From positions 10,192-74,191 of the forward strand of contig UQLB01000009.1 of the NCBI GenBank assembly GCA_900541725.1: 64,000 nt of DNA, given 5' to 3'. A program made the translations under genes and the position numbers. Below, one piece after another: positions 25,363 to 33,757 of this stretch. The DNA is from an uncultured Collinsella sp. GTDB lineage: Bacteria > Actinomycetota > Coriobacteriia > Coriobacteriales > Coriobacteriaceae. A model generated the notes under the pieces. The model made no database searches and was not told the DNA's origin. It saw only the letters and a program-made list of their open reading frames with translations. Within the stretch, counting starts at the first letter, position 1; every line of letters starts with the position of its first letter.

Positions 25363-26667
25363 CTAGTCCATTTCTGCCTTGATGAGGTCGAGGGTGCGCT
25401 GGCAGTTTTCGCGGACGGGGCCGAGCATATGCTCGCGTAGGTCCGCCATGCCGGGCAGGTCGGCGTATTCGTCCATGACCTCTTCCATGCAAATGGGTAC
25501 CTCGTAGGCGAGGTCCATCATGGTCGCGAAGCAAAACTTCTCGGATAGCCCGGCATCGGTGAGTGCCGCCTCCAGCGCGGGGTCGCCCATACCGTGGTAT
25601 CGGCGGATAGCGCCTGGACCGATGCGTCCCACACGGTTTTCGCCGCCAACGCTCATGGCGAGGCGCGCTTTTCGCCGCATACGTTCGTATGCCAGCCCAG
25701 ATGCAACGTCATACATACGGGCCATCATAGCTGTGCCGTCGTTTCCAAGGAGCAGGGAATAGTTTTTCGCGTGCGCATCCGGTGCGCCGATAATGGCGTT
25801 GAAGAACAGTATCTGCGTAAACAGATACAGGTTAAGTTGATGGTGGCTCGTATTTACGAGGAGCTCTTGAATGTCGCGTGTGGTCGGGCCGCCGTCTGCC
25901 GTGTACTTTTGGGCGGGCATCACCCCAAGTGCCTGACAGAGGTCTTCTTGATGTAGACGCCTGATTGTCCCGTCTTTGACTTTCATGCGGTCATAGCGCT
26001 CAACAATGAGGGCGGGTTCGTCCTCAAACATACGATATTCGACGTTTGCCGTTGCGATACCGGCGCGCTGGGCGCTTTTCATGCAGACAAACTCATTGAG
26101 AGCCTCGAGTTTAAATCCGATAACGCCATTTTTGAAAATATGCGTCGTGGGCGAGGAGCCCATGCATTCGCACCAGCGGCCGTTTATGAACGCGAGCGCG
26201 AACTTGCCCTGGTTGCCTCCAAGTGACCAACTTTCATCTAGACCCATCCACGATGCATCGCGGTCATCTCTGATCGACTTGAGACGAAGAGCAATTTCGT
26301 GGTCGTCTATAGGGCGGTATTCGCCAGCGCGATGCAGGACGGCGTCGGCATCTTCTTCGGCACAAAACTGCACTCCGCCCGGACAGTCGAGTCCGATATG
26401 GCTGAGCAACGCAACGGGATTGTTGGGCCTAACGTCGAATTCGGCGGCAATCGCTTTTCGTTGGTCCTCGCTGTCGGGTAGAAGGCCAAACAGGTACGGA
26501 TTCATGACCTGTTGTCCGTATGTGCGATTCGATACGGGTATGTTGGTCGATAGGGCTGGCCCGTCATAGTCATGATCGTAGGTAAAGCTGATAAGACCGT
26601 TCTCATCTTGCGCGAGCGTTCCAGCAGGCACGCCGCAAATAATGGTCCGAAGTGATGTTCTGGCCAT
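25363..26667 (-). CDS. hipA: HipA-type serine/threonine kinase (toxin-like)
   Basis: A 434-residue kinase of the HipA family. In Escherichia coli HipA phosphorylates glutamyl-tRNA synthetase and causes dormancy. Features: an N-terminal couple domain, a glycine-rich nucleotide loop SLGGNQGKFAL (148-158), the catalytic motif DAHAKN (Asp297, Asn302) and the metal-binding YDVAS (Asp320). All key residues are present, so it should be active. It begins 3 bases after the upstream hipB-like gene. Base composition is slightly less GC-rich than the flanks, compatible with acquisition. The target is unknown. Confidence 0.86.
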   Translation of the reverse strand: MARTSLRTIICGVPAGTLAQDENGLISFTYDHDYDGPALSTNIPVSNRTYGQQVMNPYLFGLLPDSEDQRKAIAAEFDVRPNNPVALLSHIGLDCPGGVQFCAEEDADAVLHRAGEYRPIDDHEIALRLKSIRDDRDASWMGLDESWSLGGNQGKFALAFINGRWCECMGSSPTTHIFKNGVIGFKLEALNEFVCMKSAQRAGIATANVEYRMFEDEPALIVERYDRMKVKDGTIRRLHQEDLCQALGVMPAQKYTADGGPTTRDIQELLVNTSHHQLNLYLFTQILFFNAIIGAPDAHAKNYSLLLGNDGTAMMARMYDVASGLAYERMRRKARLAMSVGGENRVGRIGPGAIRRYHGMGDPALEAALTDAGLSEKFCFATMMDLAYEVPICMEEVMDEYADLPGMADLREHMLGPVRENCQRTLDLIKAEMD

Positions 26668-26670
26668 TGG

Positions 26671-27138
26671 CTATTTCCCTTCGGGCATGGTTTGGCTAGA
26701 TGCGTTTGCGGCAATCGAGACTCCGAGATTGGACATGGCGAAATCGGCGAAGGCCCTGTCGTAGAGCTCGGACGTAAGGGGGGTATCTGCAAGAGCCGGA
26801 ATGGTTGTGCTGCGACGGTTGCGATGATGAAGACGTTGGGCGTGATGGCGTCTGGAGGTGCTGCAAGGTTGATCAGCATGCGGGGCGTCGACTGGGTGCT
26901 CATTTTTCGTTTCGCTTATATCCCCTTGTGCTGCGAGCGCCAGTTCAAGAGCGTCGAAAATCGCCAGCAGCTTGTCGAGTCGAATGCCGGTGGCGTCTCC
27001 TAGCTCGAGCGATGCAAGCAGGCGCTCCGAAACACCGGCCTTTTTGGCGAGGGTGGCACGGGTGAGACCCTGAGTCTCGCGTGCCTGGCGCACGTAGATG
27101 CCAGCTTGGCGTGGTGTGGTGATGGGAAGGATATCCAC
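26671..27138 (-). CDS. hipB: HipB-like XRE-family antitoxin/regulator
   Basis: A 155-residue DNA-binding protein. Residues about 10-70 form an XRE helix-turn-helix (AGIYVRQARETQGLTRATLAKKAGVSERLLASLELG). The rest is a low-complexity, His/Arg-rich linker and a C-terminal helix (about 120-145). HipB of Escherichia coli is only 88 residues, so the tail is an extension. The start is GTG with AGGAGATAGCC before it. It is expected to bind HipA and repress the pair; candidate operators lie just upstream. Confidence 0.8.
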   Translation of the reverse strand: MDILPITTPRQAGIYVRQARETQGLTRATLAKKAGVSERLLASLELGDATGIRLDKLLAIFDALELALAAQGDISETKNEHPVDAPHADQPCSTSRRHHAQRLHHRNRRSTTIPALADTPLTSELYDRAFADFAMSNLGVSIAANASSQTMPEGK

Positions 27139-27152
27139 GGCTATCTCCTAAC

Positions 27153-27222
27153 GTGCAGGCTTTTGCATCCTAGTATGACATGCAAAAGTCTGCATGAAAA
27201 GGCCTCATGCAAAACTCTGCAT
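27153..27222. promoter_or_regulatory. hipBA control region with three ATGCA-N6-TGCAT boxes
   Basis: Box 1 GTGCAGGCTTTTGCAT (27153-27168, imperfect), box 2 ATGCAAAAGTCTGCAT (27180-27195) and box 3 ATGCAAAACTCTGCAT (27207-27222). Centres are about 27 bases apart. They lie immediately upstream of hipB and are good candidates for HipB operators. Escherichia coli HipB also uses several palindromic boxes but of different sequence. Confidence 0.65.
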
Positions 27223-27230
27223 GAGGCCTT
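27199..27230 (-). terminator. mntP terminator overlapping hip box 3
   Basis: AAGGCCTCATGCA pairs with TGCATGAGGCCTT. Read on the minus strand it is followed by TTTTCATGC, so it ends the mntP transcript. Box 3 of the hip control region forms the upper part of the same hairpin. Confidence 0.7.
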
Positions 27231-27258
27231 ATACGGACGTTTAGTTTTGAAGGGTGTT

Positions 27259-27837
27259 TTACAGCACTAAAATCCCTAGGTGCTCCAGCAAAATCTTGAG
27301 GCCGATGAGGATGAGCACAACGCCGCCCACGATGGTGGCGGGCTTTTCGTAGCGCGCGCCAAAGATGCGGCCAATCGCCACGCCGGCAACGGAGAAGATG
27401 AAGGTCGTGATGCCTATGAGCGACACGGCGGGAACGATGTCGACGGAAAGCGCGGCGAACGAGATACCCACGGCCAGGGCGTCAATCGAGGTGGCGATGG
27501 CGAGGATCAGGTACTCGCCCAGGTCAATCTTTTCGGCATCCTTGCCGTCGCCTTCATCCTCGTCTTCGGTAAAGGCCTCCCACAACATTTTGCCGCCGAT
27601 AAAGGCGAGCAGGATAAAGGCGATCCAATGGTCGATGGGTCCGATGATGCCCATGAATTGACTGCCGAGCGCCCATCCGATTACGGGCATGCCGGCCTGA
27701 AAGCCGCCAAAGAACAAGCCGAGCACCACGGCAACTTTAAGGTTGATCTTCTTCATGCCAAGGCCCTTGCAGATGGAAACGGCAAAGGCGTCCATCGAAA
27801 GGCCAACGGCGAGCAACACGAGCTCTGCGAGTCCCAT
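27259..27837 (-). CDS. mntP: Manganese efflux pump MntP
   Basis: A 192-residue inner-membrane Mn2+ exporter. There are six predicted helices in two related halves, each with a conserved acidic motif (GLSMDAFAVSICKG and ATSIDALAVGISFA) that carries the metal-binding aspartates. A hydrophilic acidic loop (EDEDEGDGKDAEK) separates the halves. The ATG at 27837 is chosen because GGAAGGAGTCAAACC precedes it; the longer frame runs back through the riboswitch. A manganese riboswitch in the leader fixes the function. Confidence 0.93.
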   Translation of the reverse strand: MGLAELVLLAVGLSMDAFAVSICKGLGMKKINLKVAVVLGLFFGGFQAGMPVIGWALGSQFMGIIGPIDHWIAFILLAFIGGKMLWEAFTEDEDEGDGKDAEKIDLGEYLILAIATSIDALAVGISFAALSVDIVPAVSLIGITTFIFSVAGVAIGRIFGARYEKPATIVGGVVLILIGLKILLEHLGILVL

Positions 27838-27891
27838 GGTTTGACTCCTTCCTTGCGGGCGATCCCGCGTGTACTTCTGACGGGGGAGCAA

Positions 27892-28030
27892 CAAAAAAGA
27901 CCCGTGGCGTACGCGCTGCGCGCACAACCACGAGTCTCGTTCATTAAGGCAAGCCAGACCGTTTCGGCCAGTATGTTGACTTGCCGCGTCACCGGAGGCG
28001 AACCCGGTCACGCGACTACTCCCTCATTCA
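27892..28030 (-). ncRNA. yybP-ykoY manganese riboswitch
   Basis: Read on the minus strand, the leader shows the conserved blocks of this class: GAGGGAGTAG (near 28025-28016), GTCAACATACTGG (27980-27968), and AATGAACGAGACTCG (27945-27931). The last bases overlap GACTCGTGG (27936-27928), which pairs with CCACGGGTC (27907-27899) followed by TTTTTTG to form a terminator. Known members turn on Mn exporters by preventing termination when Mn2+ binds. The arrangement here fits that ON switch. Confidence 0.9.
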
Positions 28031-28186
28031 TGTGAATCCCGATGCTACCACATAAGCAGCTCATTTGGGTTGGGGCTCTCAGCGGTGTTCGCTCATTCTG
28101 TAAGCATCGGATTTCGCAAGCGCCGCAGGGACAAACCGTGAGAAACTATTTAGCGTTTATGGAGCGTATACGATGGGAGCGATGCC

Positions 28187-29254
28187 TTGGATAAGAACGA
28201 GCTGCAAAAGCGTATGGAACAGGCCATCCGCCTGACGGCACCTGGTCAGCCGATCCGCACCGCCCTCGACATGATCATCGCCGGTCACCTGGGCGCCCTT
28301 ATCTGCGTCGGCGACACCGAAAACGTGCTCGCTGCCGGTAACGACGGCTTCCCGCTCAACATTTCGTTTACCTCAAACCGTCTGTTCGAGCTCTCCAAGA
28401 TGGACGGTGCCATCGTCATCGACGGCGACCTCACCCAGATCTTGCGCGCCAACTTCCACCTCAATCCCGATCCCTCGCTTGCCACGAGCGAGACGGGCAT
28501 GCGTCACCGTACCGCCGCTCGCATGTCGGTGCTCACCGATGCCATCGTGATCTCGGTCTCGGCCCGTCGTGCCGTCGTCAACGTGTACGTTCACGGCAAG
28601 AGCTACGAGATCCAGCCCGTCACTACCATCATGAGCTCGGTCAACCAGCTCGTCGCTACGCTCCAGACTACCCGTCAGTCGCTCGATCGCTCCCTGCTGC
28701 GCCTGACGGCCCTTGAGCTCGACGACTACGTTACGCTCGCCGACATTACCGGTATTTTCTCGAGCTTCGAGATCATGCAGCAGGCAAAGACCGAGCTTAA
28801 GGATTGCATTGTCAAGTTGGGCAACCAGGGCAAGCTCGTGCAGATGCAGCTCGAGCAGCTCGCGGGCTCTAGTATGGATACCGAATACGACCTGATGATC
28901 CGCGACTACGCGAGCGATTCCTCCGAGGCAAACGCCGAGAAGATTCGCGCCGAGCTCGCTCGCATGACACCTAAGGACCTGTCCGACCCACAGCATGTGG
29001 CTGCGGTTCTGGGTTACGACGACCTGGACGAGGACTCCGTCATGACGCCGCTGGGCCTGCGCACGCTTTCGCGCGTGTCCGTCGTGCGCGACGGCGTGGC
29101 CGAGAAGATCGTCGACGAGTACGGCTCGCTGCAGGAGCTCATGGATGACATCAGCGAGGATCCGGAGCGCCTGGGCGACTTTGGCGTCAACAACCCTGCC
29201 ATTCTTGCGGACTCCCTGTACCGCATGAAGGGCACCAAACAGGGGAACGCATAA
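28187..29254 (+). CDS. disA: DNA integrity scanning diadenylate cyclase DisA
   Basis: The protein makes cyclic di-AMP from two ATP and scans DNA for lesions as an octamer. It has 355 residues, with a DAC domain bearing DGA (73-75) and RHRT (106-109), both required for catalysis. A linker helix region and C-terminal helix-hairpin-helix DNA-binding motifs follow (about 290-355, LRTLSRVSVVRDGVAEKIVDEYGSL). The start is TTG with GGGAG eight bases before it. Its stop overlaps the ispD start by one base. radA, which precedes disA in Bacillus, is missing. Confidence 0.94.
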   Translation: MDKNELQKRMEQAIRLTAPGQPIRTALDMIIAGHLGALICVGDTENVLAAGNDGFPLNISFTSNRLFELSKMDGAIVIDGDLTQILRANFHLNPDPSLATSETGMRHRTAARMSVLTDAIVISVSARRAVVNVYVHGKSYEIQPVTTIMSSVNQLVATLQTTRQSLDRSLLRLTALELDDYVTLADITGIFSSFEIMQQAKTELKDCIVKLGNQGKLVQMQLEQLAGSSMDTEYDLMIRDYASDSSEANAEKIRAELARMTPKDLSDPQHVAAVLGYDDLDEDSVMTPLGLRTLSRVSVVRDGVAEKIVDEYGSLQELMDDISEDPERLGDFGVNNPAILADSLYRMKGTKQGNA

Positions 29255-29982
29255 TGGCGCCCGTATGCGCCGTGGTCGTTGCCGGCGGCAGCGGCCAGCG
29301 CTTTGGTAATCCCGGCGGCAAGCAACTCGTTAACGTGGCGGGCCGTCCGCTCATGAGCTGGTCTATCCGCGCGTTCGATCGGAGCGACAAGGTCGGCCAC
29401 ATCGTGGTGGTGTGTCCTGCCGAGCGCCGTGCCGAGATGCGCCGCCTGGCCATCGACCCGTTTGACTATGACACGCCCATCAGCTTTGCCGATGCCGGCG
29501 ATACCCGTCAGGATTCCACCCGTGCCGGCGTGCATGCGGTTCCGGCGGGTTTCGAATATGTCGCCATTCACGACGGCGCTCGTCCGCTCATTACCACCGA
29601 GGCCATCGATCACGCTATCGACGTGCTTGTGGGCGACCGTTCGCTCGACGGTGTCGTGTGCGGTCAGCCCGCGATCGACACGCTCAAAATCGTCGACGGC
29701 GATAATATCGTCGAGACGCCGCCGCGCGAGCTCTATTGGGCCGCGCAGACGCCGCAGATTTTTAGCGTCGACGCCATGAAGCGCGCTCACGCCGCTGCTA
29801 TCGCCGAGGGTTTTATCGGTACCGACGATTCATCGCTGGTCGAGCGCATGGGTGGGCGCGTCCGCTGCGTCCAGAGCCCACGCGACAACCTTAAGGTGAC
29901 GGTGCCCGAGGACCTGCGTCCCGTAACCGCGATTCTGCTTGGCCGCATGGCCGAGGGAGAGGACCTTCCCCATGTTCAGTAA
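29254..29982 (+). CDS. ispD: 2-C-methyl-D-erythritol 4-phosphate cytidylyltransferase
   Basis: The third step of the MEP pathway. The 242-residue protein has the nucleotidyltransferase opening VVVAGGSGQRFG and the IHDGARPLIT and AAQTPQIF motifs of IspD. It is translationally coupled to disA by an ATAATG overlap and overlaps ispF by 11 bases, making a tight disA-ispD-ispF-cysS transcript. Confidence 0.94.
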   Translation: MAPVCAVVVAGGSGQRFGNPGGKQLVNVAGRPLMSWSIRAFDRSDKVGHIVVVCPAERRAEMRRLAIDPFDYDTPISFADAGDTRQDSTRAGVHAVPAGFEYVAIHDGARPLITTEAIDHAIDVLVGDRSLDGVVCGQPAIDTLKIVDGDNIVETPPRELYWAAQTPQIFSVDAMKRAHAAAIAEGFIGTDDSSLVERMGGRVRCVQSPRDNLKVTVPEDLRPVTAILLGRMAEGEDLPHVQ

Positions 29983-30466
29983 CCTGCGCATTGGCCACGG
30001 CTACGACGTCCACCGTTTGGTGGAGGGACGTCGATGTATCATCGGCGGGGTCGACATTCCCTACGAGCGCGGCCTGCTGGGCCACTCGGATGCCGATGTG
30101 CTCGCGCACGCCTTGGCCGATGCCATTCTGGGCGCCTGCCGCGGGGGAGACATCGGCAAGCTATTCCCCGACACCGATCCTGCCTACGAGGGTGCTGATT
30201 CGATGGTGCTGCTCGCTCGCGTAATGGACTATGCGCGCGAGCTGGGCTTTGAGTTTGTCGATGCCGATTGCACCATTGCCTGTCAGCAACCCAAGATCAC
30301 CCCGCACCGCGATGCCATGCGCGCCAACCTTGCCCATGCCCTGGGCGTTGACGTCGAAAATGTGGGCGTCGCCGCCACCACGACCGAAAAGCTCGGTTGG
30401 GAAGGCCAAGGCGAGGGAATCGGCGCCTGGGCCGTCTGCCTGCTACAGAAAACCGTTAAGGAGTAA
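29972..30466 (+). CDS. ispF: 2-C-methyl-D-erythritol 2,4-cyclodiphosphate synthase
   Basis: The fifth step of the MEP pathway. The 164-residue protein has the metal-binding signature IGHGYDVHRL (Asp, His) and HSDADVLAHALADAILGA, and the C-terminal TTTEKLGWEGQGEGIGA. The ATG at 29972 is used because MFSNLRIGHGYDVH is the family start. cysS follows after 3 bases. Confidence 0.95.
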   Translation: MFSNLRIGHGYDVHRLVEGRRCIIGGVDIPYERGLLGHSDADVLAHALADAILGACRGGDIGKLFPDTDPAYEGADSMVLLARVMDYARELGFEFVDADCTIACQQPKITPHRDAMRANLAHALGVDVENVGVAATTTEKLGWEGQGEGIGAWAVCLLQKTVKE

Positions 30467-30469
30467 CGA

Positions 30470-31936
30470 ATGCGTATCTACAACAGCGCTACCCATAAAA
30501 AGGAAGAGTTCCAGCCCATCGAGTCCGGCAAGGTCCGCATGTACGTGTGCGGCCCCACGGTCTACGACAACATCCACATCGGCAATGCCCGCACGTTCAT
30601 CAGCTTTGACGTGATTCGACGCTGGCTCATCGCGAGCGGCTACGAGGTCACGTTCGCCCAGAACCTCACCGATGTCGACGACAAGATCATCAAGCGCGCC
30701 AACGAGCAGGGCCGTACGGCTGCCGAGGTCGCGACGGAGTTTTCCGACAAGTTCATCGGCGTCATGCGCGCCGCCAACGTGCTCGATCCCGATGTGCGCC
30801 CCCGCGCCACCAAGGAGATCGGCCCCATGATTGCCATGATCAAGACGCTCATCGAGCAGGGCCACGCTTACGCCGCCGATAACGGCGACGTGTATTTTGC
30901 CGTGCGCAGCGATCCCAACTATGGCCAGGTCTCGGGCCGCAACATCGACGACCTTATGGTGGGTGCGCGCATTGAGGAGAACGAGGACAAGAACGACCCG
31001 CTCGACTTTGCCCTGTGGAAGGCCGCCAAGCCCGGCGAGCCCAGCTGGCCGAGCCCCTGGGGCGAGGGCCGTCCCGGTTGGCACACCGAGTGCGCCGCCA
31101 TGGTGCATCGCTACCTGGGCACTCCGATCGACATCCACGGCGGCGGCTCCGACCTTGCCTTCCCGCATCACGAGAACGAGTGCGCTCAGGCCACCTGCGC
31201 CTGGCACCAGGGCTTCTCCAACACCTGGATGCACACGGGCATGCTGCTGGTAGACGGCGAGAAGATGTCCAAGTCGCTCGGCAACTTCTTTACGCTGGCC
31301 GAGGTCCTCGAGCAGCACTCCGCTGCCGCCCTGCGCCTGCTGATGCTGCAGACGAGCTATCGCTCGCCGCTCGACTTTTCTTGGGAGCGCCTGGAGGGTG
31401 CCGAGAACTCGCTCACGCGTATCGCCGGTACGGTCGAGAACCTGCGCTGGGCCGCGAACCATGCGACGGCCGATGCCGATGAGGCAGCATCCGAGGCGTT
31501 TGCCGCCAAGGCCGCCGAGACCCGTGCCACCTTTAAGGAGTGCATGGACGACGACTTTAACACCGCCGGTGCCATGGGTGCTGTCTTTGGCTTTGTGACC
31601 GAGTGCAACCAGTACCTGGAGCAGGCGGGCGATGCTGCCGACAAGGCCGCAGTCCTGGCTGCCGCCGATACGCTGGCCGAGCTGCTCGATACGTTTGGCG
31701 TTGAGCTTCCCGAGCCCAAGGTCGAGTTGCCGCTGGGCCTGCTGGGCGTTGCCGCCGGTTTGGTTGCCTACACGGGCGACGACGTGGACGAGGCCGCTGC
31801 CAAGATTCTCGAGGCCCGTGCCGAGGCCCGTGCCGCCAAGAACTGGGATCTGGCCGACGCCATCCGCGACCAGCTCAAGGACCTCGGGCTGACGATTGAA
31901 GATACCGCCGCCGGCACTCGTATCAAATCTCTCTAA
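30470..31936 (+). CDS. cysS: Cysteinyl-tRNA synthetase
   Basis: A class I enzyme that charges tRNA-Cys. The 488-residue protein has the zinc and HIGH region YVCGPTVYDNIHIGNAR, the middle zinc ligands GWHTECAAM and HHENECAQ, KMSKS in GEKMSKSLGN and a C-terminal DALR-type helical domain. It looks complete. The ribosome site AAGGAG lies just before the ATG. In Bacillus gltX and cysE separate it from ispF; here they are absent. Confidence 0.95.
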   Translation: MRIYNSATHKKEEFQPIESGKVRMYVCGPTVYDNIHIGNARTFISFDVIRRWLIASGYEVTFAQNLTDVDDKIIKRANEQGRTAAEVATEFSDKFIGVMRAANVLDPDVRPRATKEIGPMIAMIKTLIEQGHAYAADNGDVYFAVRSDPNYGQVSGRNIDDLMVGARIEENEDKNDPLDFALWKAAKPGEPSWPSPWGEGRPGWHTECAAMVHRYLGTPIDIHGGGSDLAFPHHENECAQATCAWHQGFSNTWMHTGMLLVDGEKMSKSLGNFFTLAEVLEQHSAAALRLLMLQTSYRSPLDFSWERLEGAENSLTRIAGTVENLRWAANHATADADEAASEAFAAKAAETRATFKECMDDDFNTAGAMGAVFGFVTECNQYLEQAGDAADKAAVLAAADTLAELLDTFGVELPEPKVELPLGLLGVAAGLVAYTGDDVDEAAAKILEARAEARAAKNWDLADAIRDQLKDLGLTIEDTAAGTRIKSL

Positions 31937-31942
31937 TCCCCG

Positions 31943-32044
31943 CGGGTTTCCCAAGCACCCGACCTTGCCGTTCAAACCGTCGCTCGCGTACTCAAGTACG
32001 CGTCGCTCCTCTTTCACGGCAATCTCGGGCACTTGGAAAACCCG
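31943..32044. repeat. Long imperfect hairpin after cysS
   Basis: CGGGTTTCCCAAG (31943-31955) faces CTTGGAAAACCCG (32032-32044). Inside, CACCCGA/TCGGGCAC and TTGCCGT/ACGGCAA also pair, and the tip holds CGCGTACTCAAGTACGCG. The whole 102 bases fold on themselves. It begins 7 bases after the cysS stop. Confidence 0.6.
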
Positions 32045-32047
32045 TAC

Positions 32048-32087
32048 CGACCGCCCGAATTAATATTCATGGGCGGTCGTTTATTTT
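32048..32087 (+). terminator. Terminator between cysS and rlmB
   Basis: CGACCGCCC (32048-32056) pairs with GGGCGGTCG (32071-32079), followed by TTTATTTTG. It splits the syntenic cluster into two transcripts or allows partial read-through. Confidence 0.75.
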
Positions 32088-32122
32088 GTTTCGTTTGATA
32101 GTTGTATTTAGGAGGTCACTTT

Positions 32123-33043
32123 ATGGCCGACAATCGCAAGCGTGCGCCTCGTGGCGGCAAGCAGGCTGCTTCTGGCTCGCGTCCGATTCGCCGCAATGAC
32201 CGCGCTGCCGCTCCCAAGGGCCAGCGCGAGCGCTCCCAAGCCCAGGCTGCACGTCCGCAGCGAGATCGCAACCGCGACAACGTTCAGGCTCCCAAGGGCG
32301 AGTTTATCGAAGGTCGCCGTGCTGCCGCCGAGGCGCTACGCACTGGTTTTCCCATCAAGTGTGCGCTCATTGCCGAGGGCGGGGAGCGCGATGCCGCCTT
32401 GTCGCGCCTGATCGATGACCTCAATGCCGCGGGCGTCCGCATTAAGTATGTGCCGCGCGCGCAGCTCGATGCGCTGTCGAGCCATGGCGCTCACCAGGGT
32501 ATTGCGCTCGAGGTTGGCAACTTCCCCTATGCCGACGTCGCCGACATCCTCGGCCGCGCGGGTGACGGACCGGCGCTCGTCGTCGTGCTCGATCATGTGA
32601 CCGACGACGGTAACTTTGGTGCCATTGTGCGCTCTGCCGAGGTCGTGGGCGCGGCGGGCGTCATCATTGCCAACAAGCGCGCCGCCGGCGTGACCGTTGG
32701 CAGCTACAAGACTTCTGCCGGTGCTGTCATGCACCTGCCTATCGCACAGGTTCCCAATATCGCCCGTGCGCTCGATGACCTCAAGGCCGCTGGCTTTTGG
32801 GTGGGCGGTGCCTCCGAGCACGCCGAGGGCAGCTGCTGGGATGCTCCCTTCGAGGGCCGCGTGGCGCTCGTCATGGGCTCCGAGGGCGACGGCATCTCGC
32901 GCCTGGTGCTTGAGAAATGCGACTTTTTGACCAAGCTTCCCCAGCGCGGCATGACCGAGAGCCTCAATGTTGCCCAGGCGACAACGGCGCTGTGCTTTGA
33001 GTGGCTGCGCCGCAATGCCGGCGAGCTCATGGGGGAGGAGTAG
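32123..33043 (+). CDS. rlmB: 23S rRNA (guanosine-2'-O-)-methyltransferase RlmB
   Basis: A SpoU/TrmH-type methylase that modifies G2251 of 23S rRNA. It has 306 residues. The first 60 or so are basic, Arg/Lys/Gln-rich and probably disordered. A substrate-binding domain follows (EGRRAAAEALRTGFPIKCAL), then the knotted catalytic domain with LDHVTDDGNFGAIVRSAEVVGA, VMGSEGDGISRLV and SLNVAQATTALCFE. The ATG at 32123 has an AGGAGGTCACTTT site. rae1 follows after 3 bases. Confidence 0.9.
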   Translation: MADNRKRAPRGGKQAASGSRPIRRNDRAAAPKGQRERSQAQAARPQRDRNRDNVQAPKGEFIEGRRAAAEALRTGFPIKCALIAEGGERDAALSRLIDDLNAAGVRIKYVPRAQLDALSSHGAHQGIALEVGNFPYADVADILGRAGDGPALVVVLDHVTDDGNFGAIVRSAEVVGAAGVIIANKRAAGVTVGSYKTSAGAVMHLPIAQVPNIARALDDLKAAGFWVGGASEHAEGSCWDAPFEGRVALVMGSEGDGISRLVLEKCDFLTKLPQRGMTESLNVAQATTALCFEWLRRNAGELMGEE

Positions 33044-33046
33044 CGC

Positions 33047-33724
33047 ATGTCCAAGAAGAACCGCGCCAAGTCCAAGGCCAAGCGCTTTGGCGAGGGCTCG
33101 GCCAAGCCGATTGTTTCGGCCGCGACCTATGGCGTGGGCGGCAATGCGTTTGCGCAGGCTATCGCCGACCCAGTCTCGACGGTGCACTCCAACAAGCCCG
33201 AGCTGCTGGTGGTCGACGGTTACAACGTGATCCACTGCACGCCGCGCTACGAAAAGCTCGTGTACGACCATTCCGACGATCCGTATTCCAGCGACGTTCA
33301 CGATATGGCGCGCACGGCGCTCATTAATGACGTAGCTGCGTTTGCCCAGGGCCGCTACGAGGCCGTGATCGTATTTGACGGCGCGGGCAATATCTCCAGC
33401 GAGCGCCCCAACCTACCGGCCCGCGGTGTGCGCATTGAGTTTTCGCCGACGGGTGTTTCGGCCGATACCGTGGTGCAGAAGCTCTGCATCGAGGCGCGCG
33501 AGGAAGGCCGCGCGTGTTCTGTAGTGTCGAGCGACGGCACGATCCAGGCCGTCGTCATGGGCAAGGGCGTTACGCGCATCTCGAGCCGTATGCTGGTGGA
33601 CGAGATCAAACAGATCGACAACGACGTGCACGAGGCCGAGGAAGCTCCACAAATCAAGATGACTCTGGGCAGTCGCCTGAGCCCCGATGCCCTGGCCAAG
33701 CTCAAGGCCCTGCGCGGGAGGTAG
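33047..33724 (+). CDS. rae1: NYN-domain endoribonuclease, Rae1/YacP-like
   Basis: In Bacillus subtilis Rae1 (YacP) is a ribosome-associated endonuclease cutting mRNA in the A site. The 225-residue protein has a basic N-terminal tail (about 45 residues), then the NYN fold with LLVVDGYNVIH and acidic metal sites (VFDGAG, SSDGTIQAVV). Position after cysS-rlmB is conserved with Bacillus. mrnC (Mini-III), which sits between cysS and rlmB there, is absent. The start overlaps no other gene. Confidence 0.84.
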   Translation: MSKKNRAKSKAKRFGEGSAKPIVSAATYGVGGNAFAQAIADPVSTVHSNKPELLVVDGYNVIHCTPRYEKLVYDHSDDPYSSDVHDMARTALINDVAAFAQGRYEAVIVFDGAGNISSERPNLPARGVRIEFSPTGVSADTVVQKLCIEAREEGRACSVVSSDGTIQAVVMGKGVTRISSRMLVDEIKQIDNDVHEAEEAPQIKMTLGSRLSPDALAKLKALRGR

Positions 33725-33726
33725 GG

Positions 33727-33757
33727 AAGTTGGCGGGGCAATGCTGCCTCGCTAACT
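33727..33757. terminator. Hairpin between convergent rae1 and the HTH-HipA-like gene
   Basis: AGTTGGCGGGGCA faces TGCCTCGCTAACT with two mismatches across ATGC. It sits between the 3' ends of converging genes and is a possible two-way terminator. It lacks a long T-run. Confidence 0.45.

Noticed and set aside
27838..28011. N-terminal extension of MntP
   Set aside because: The extra 58 codons translate the manganese riboswitch and its terminator and end in a good ribosome site for the shorter start.
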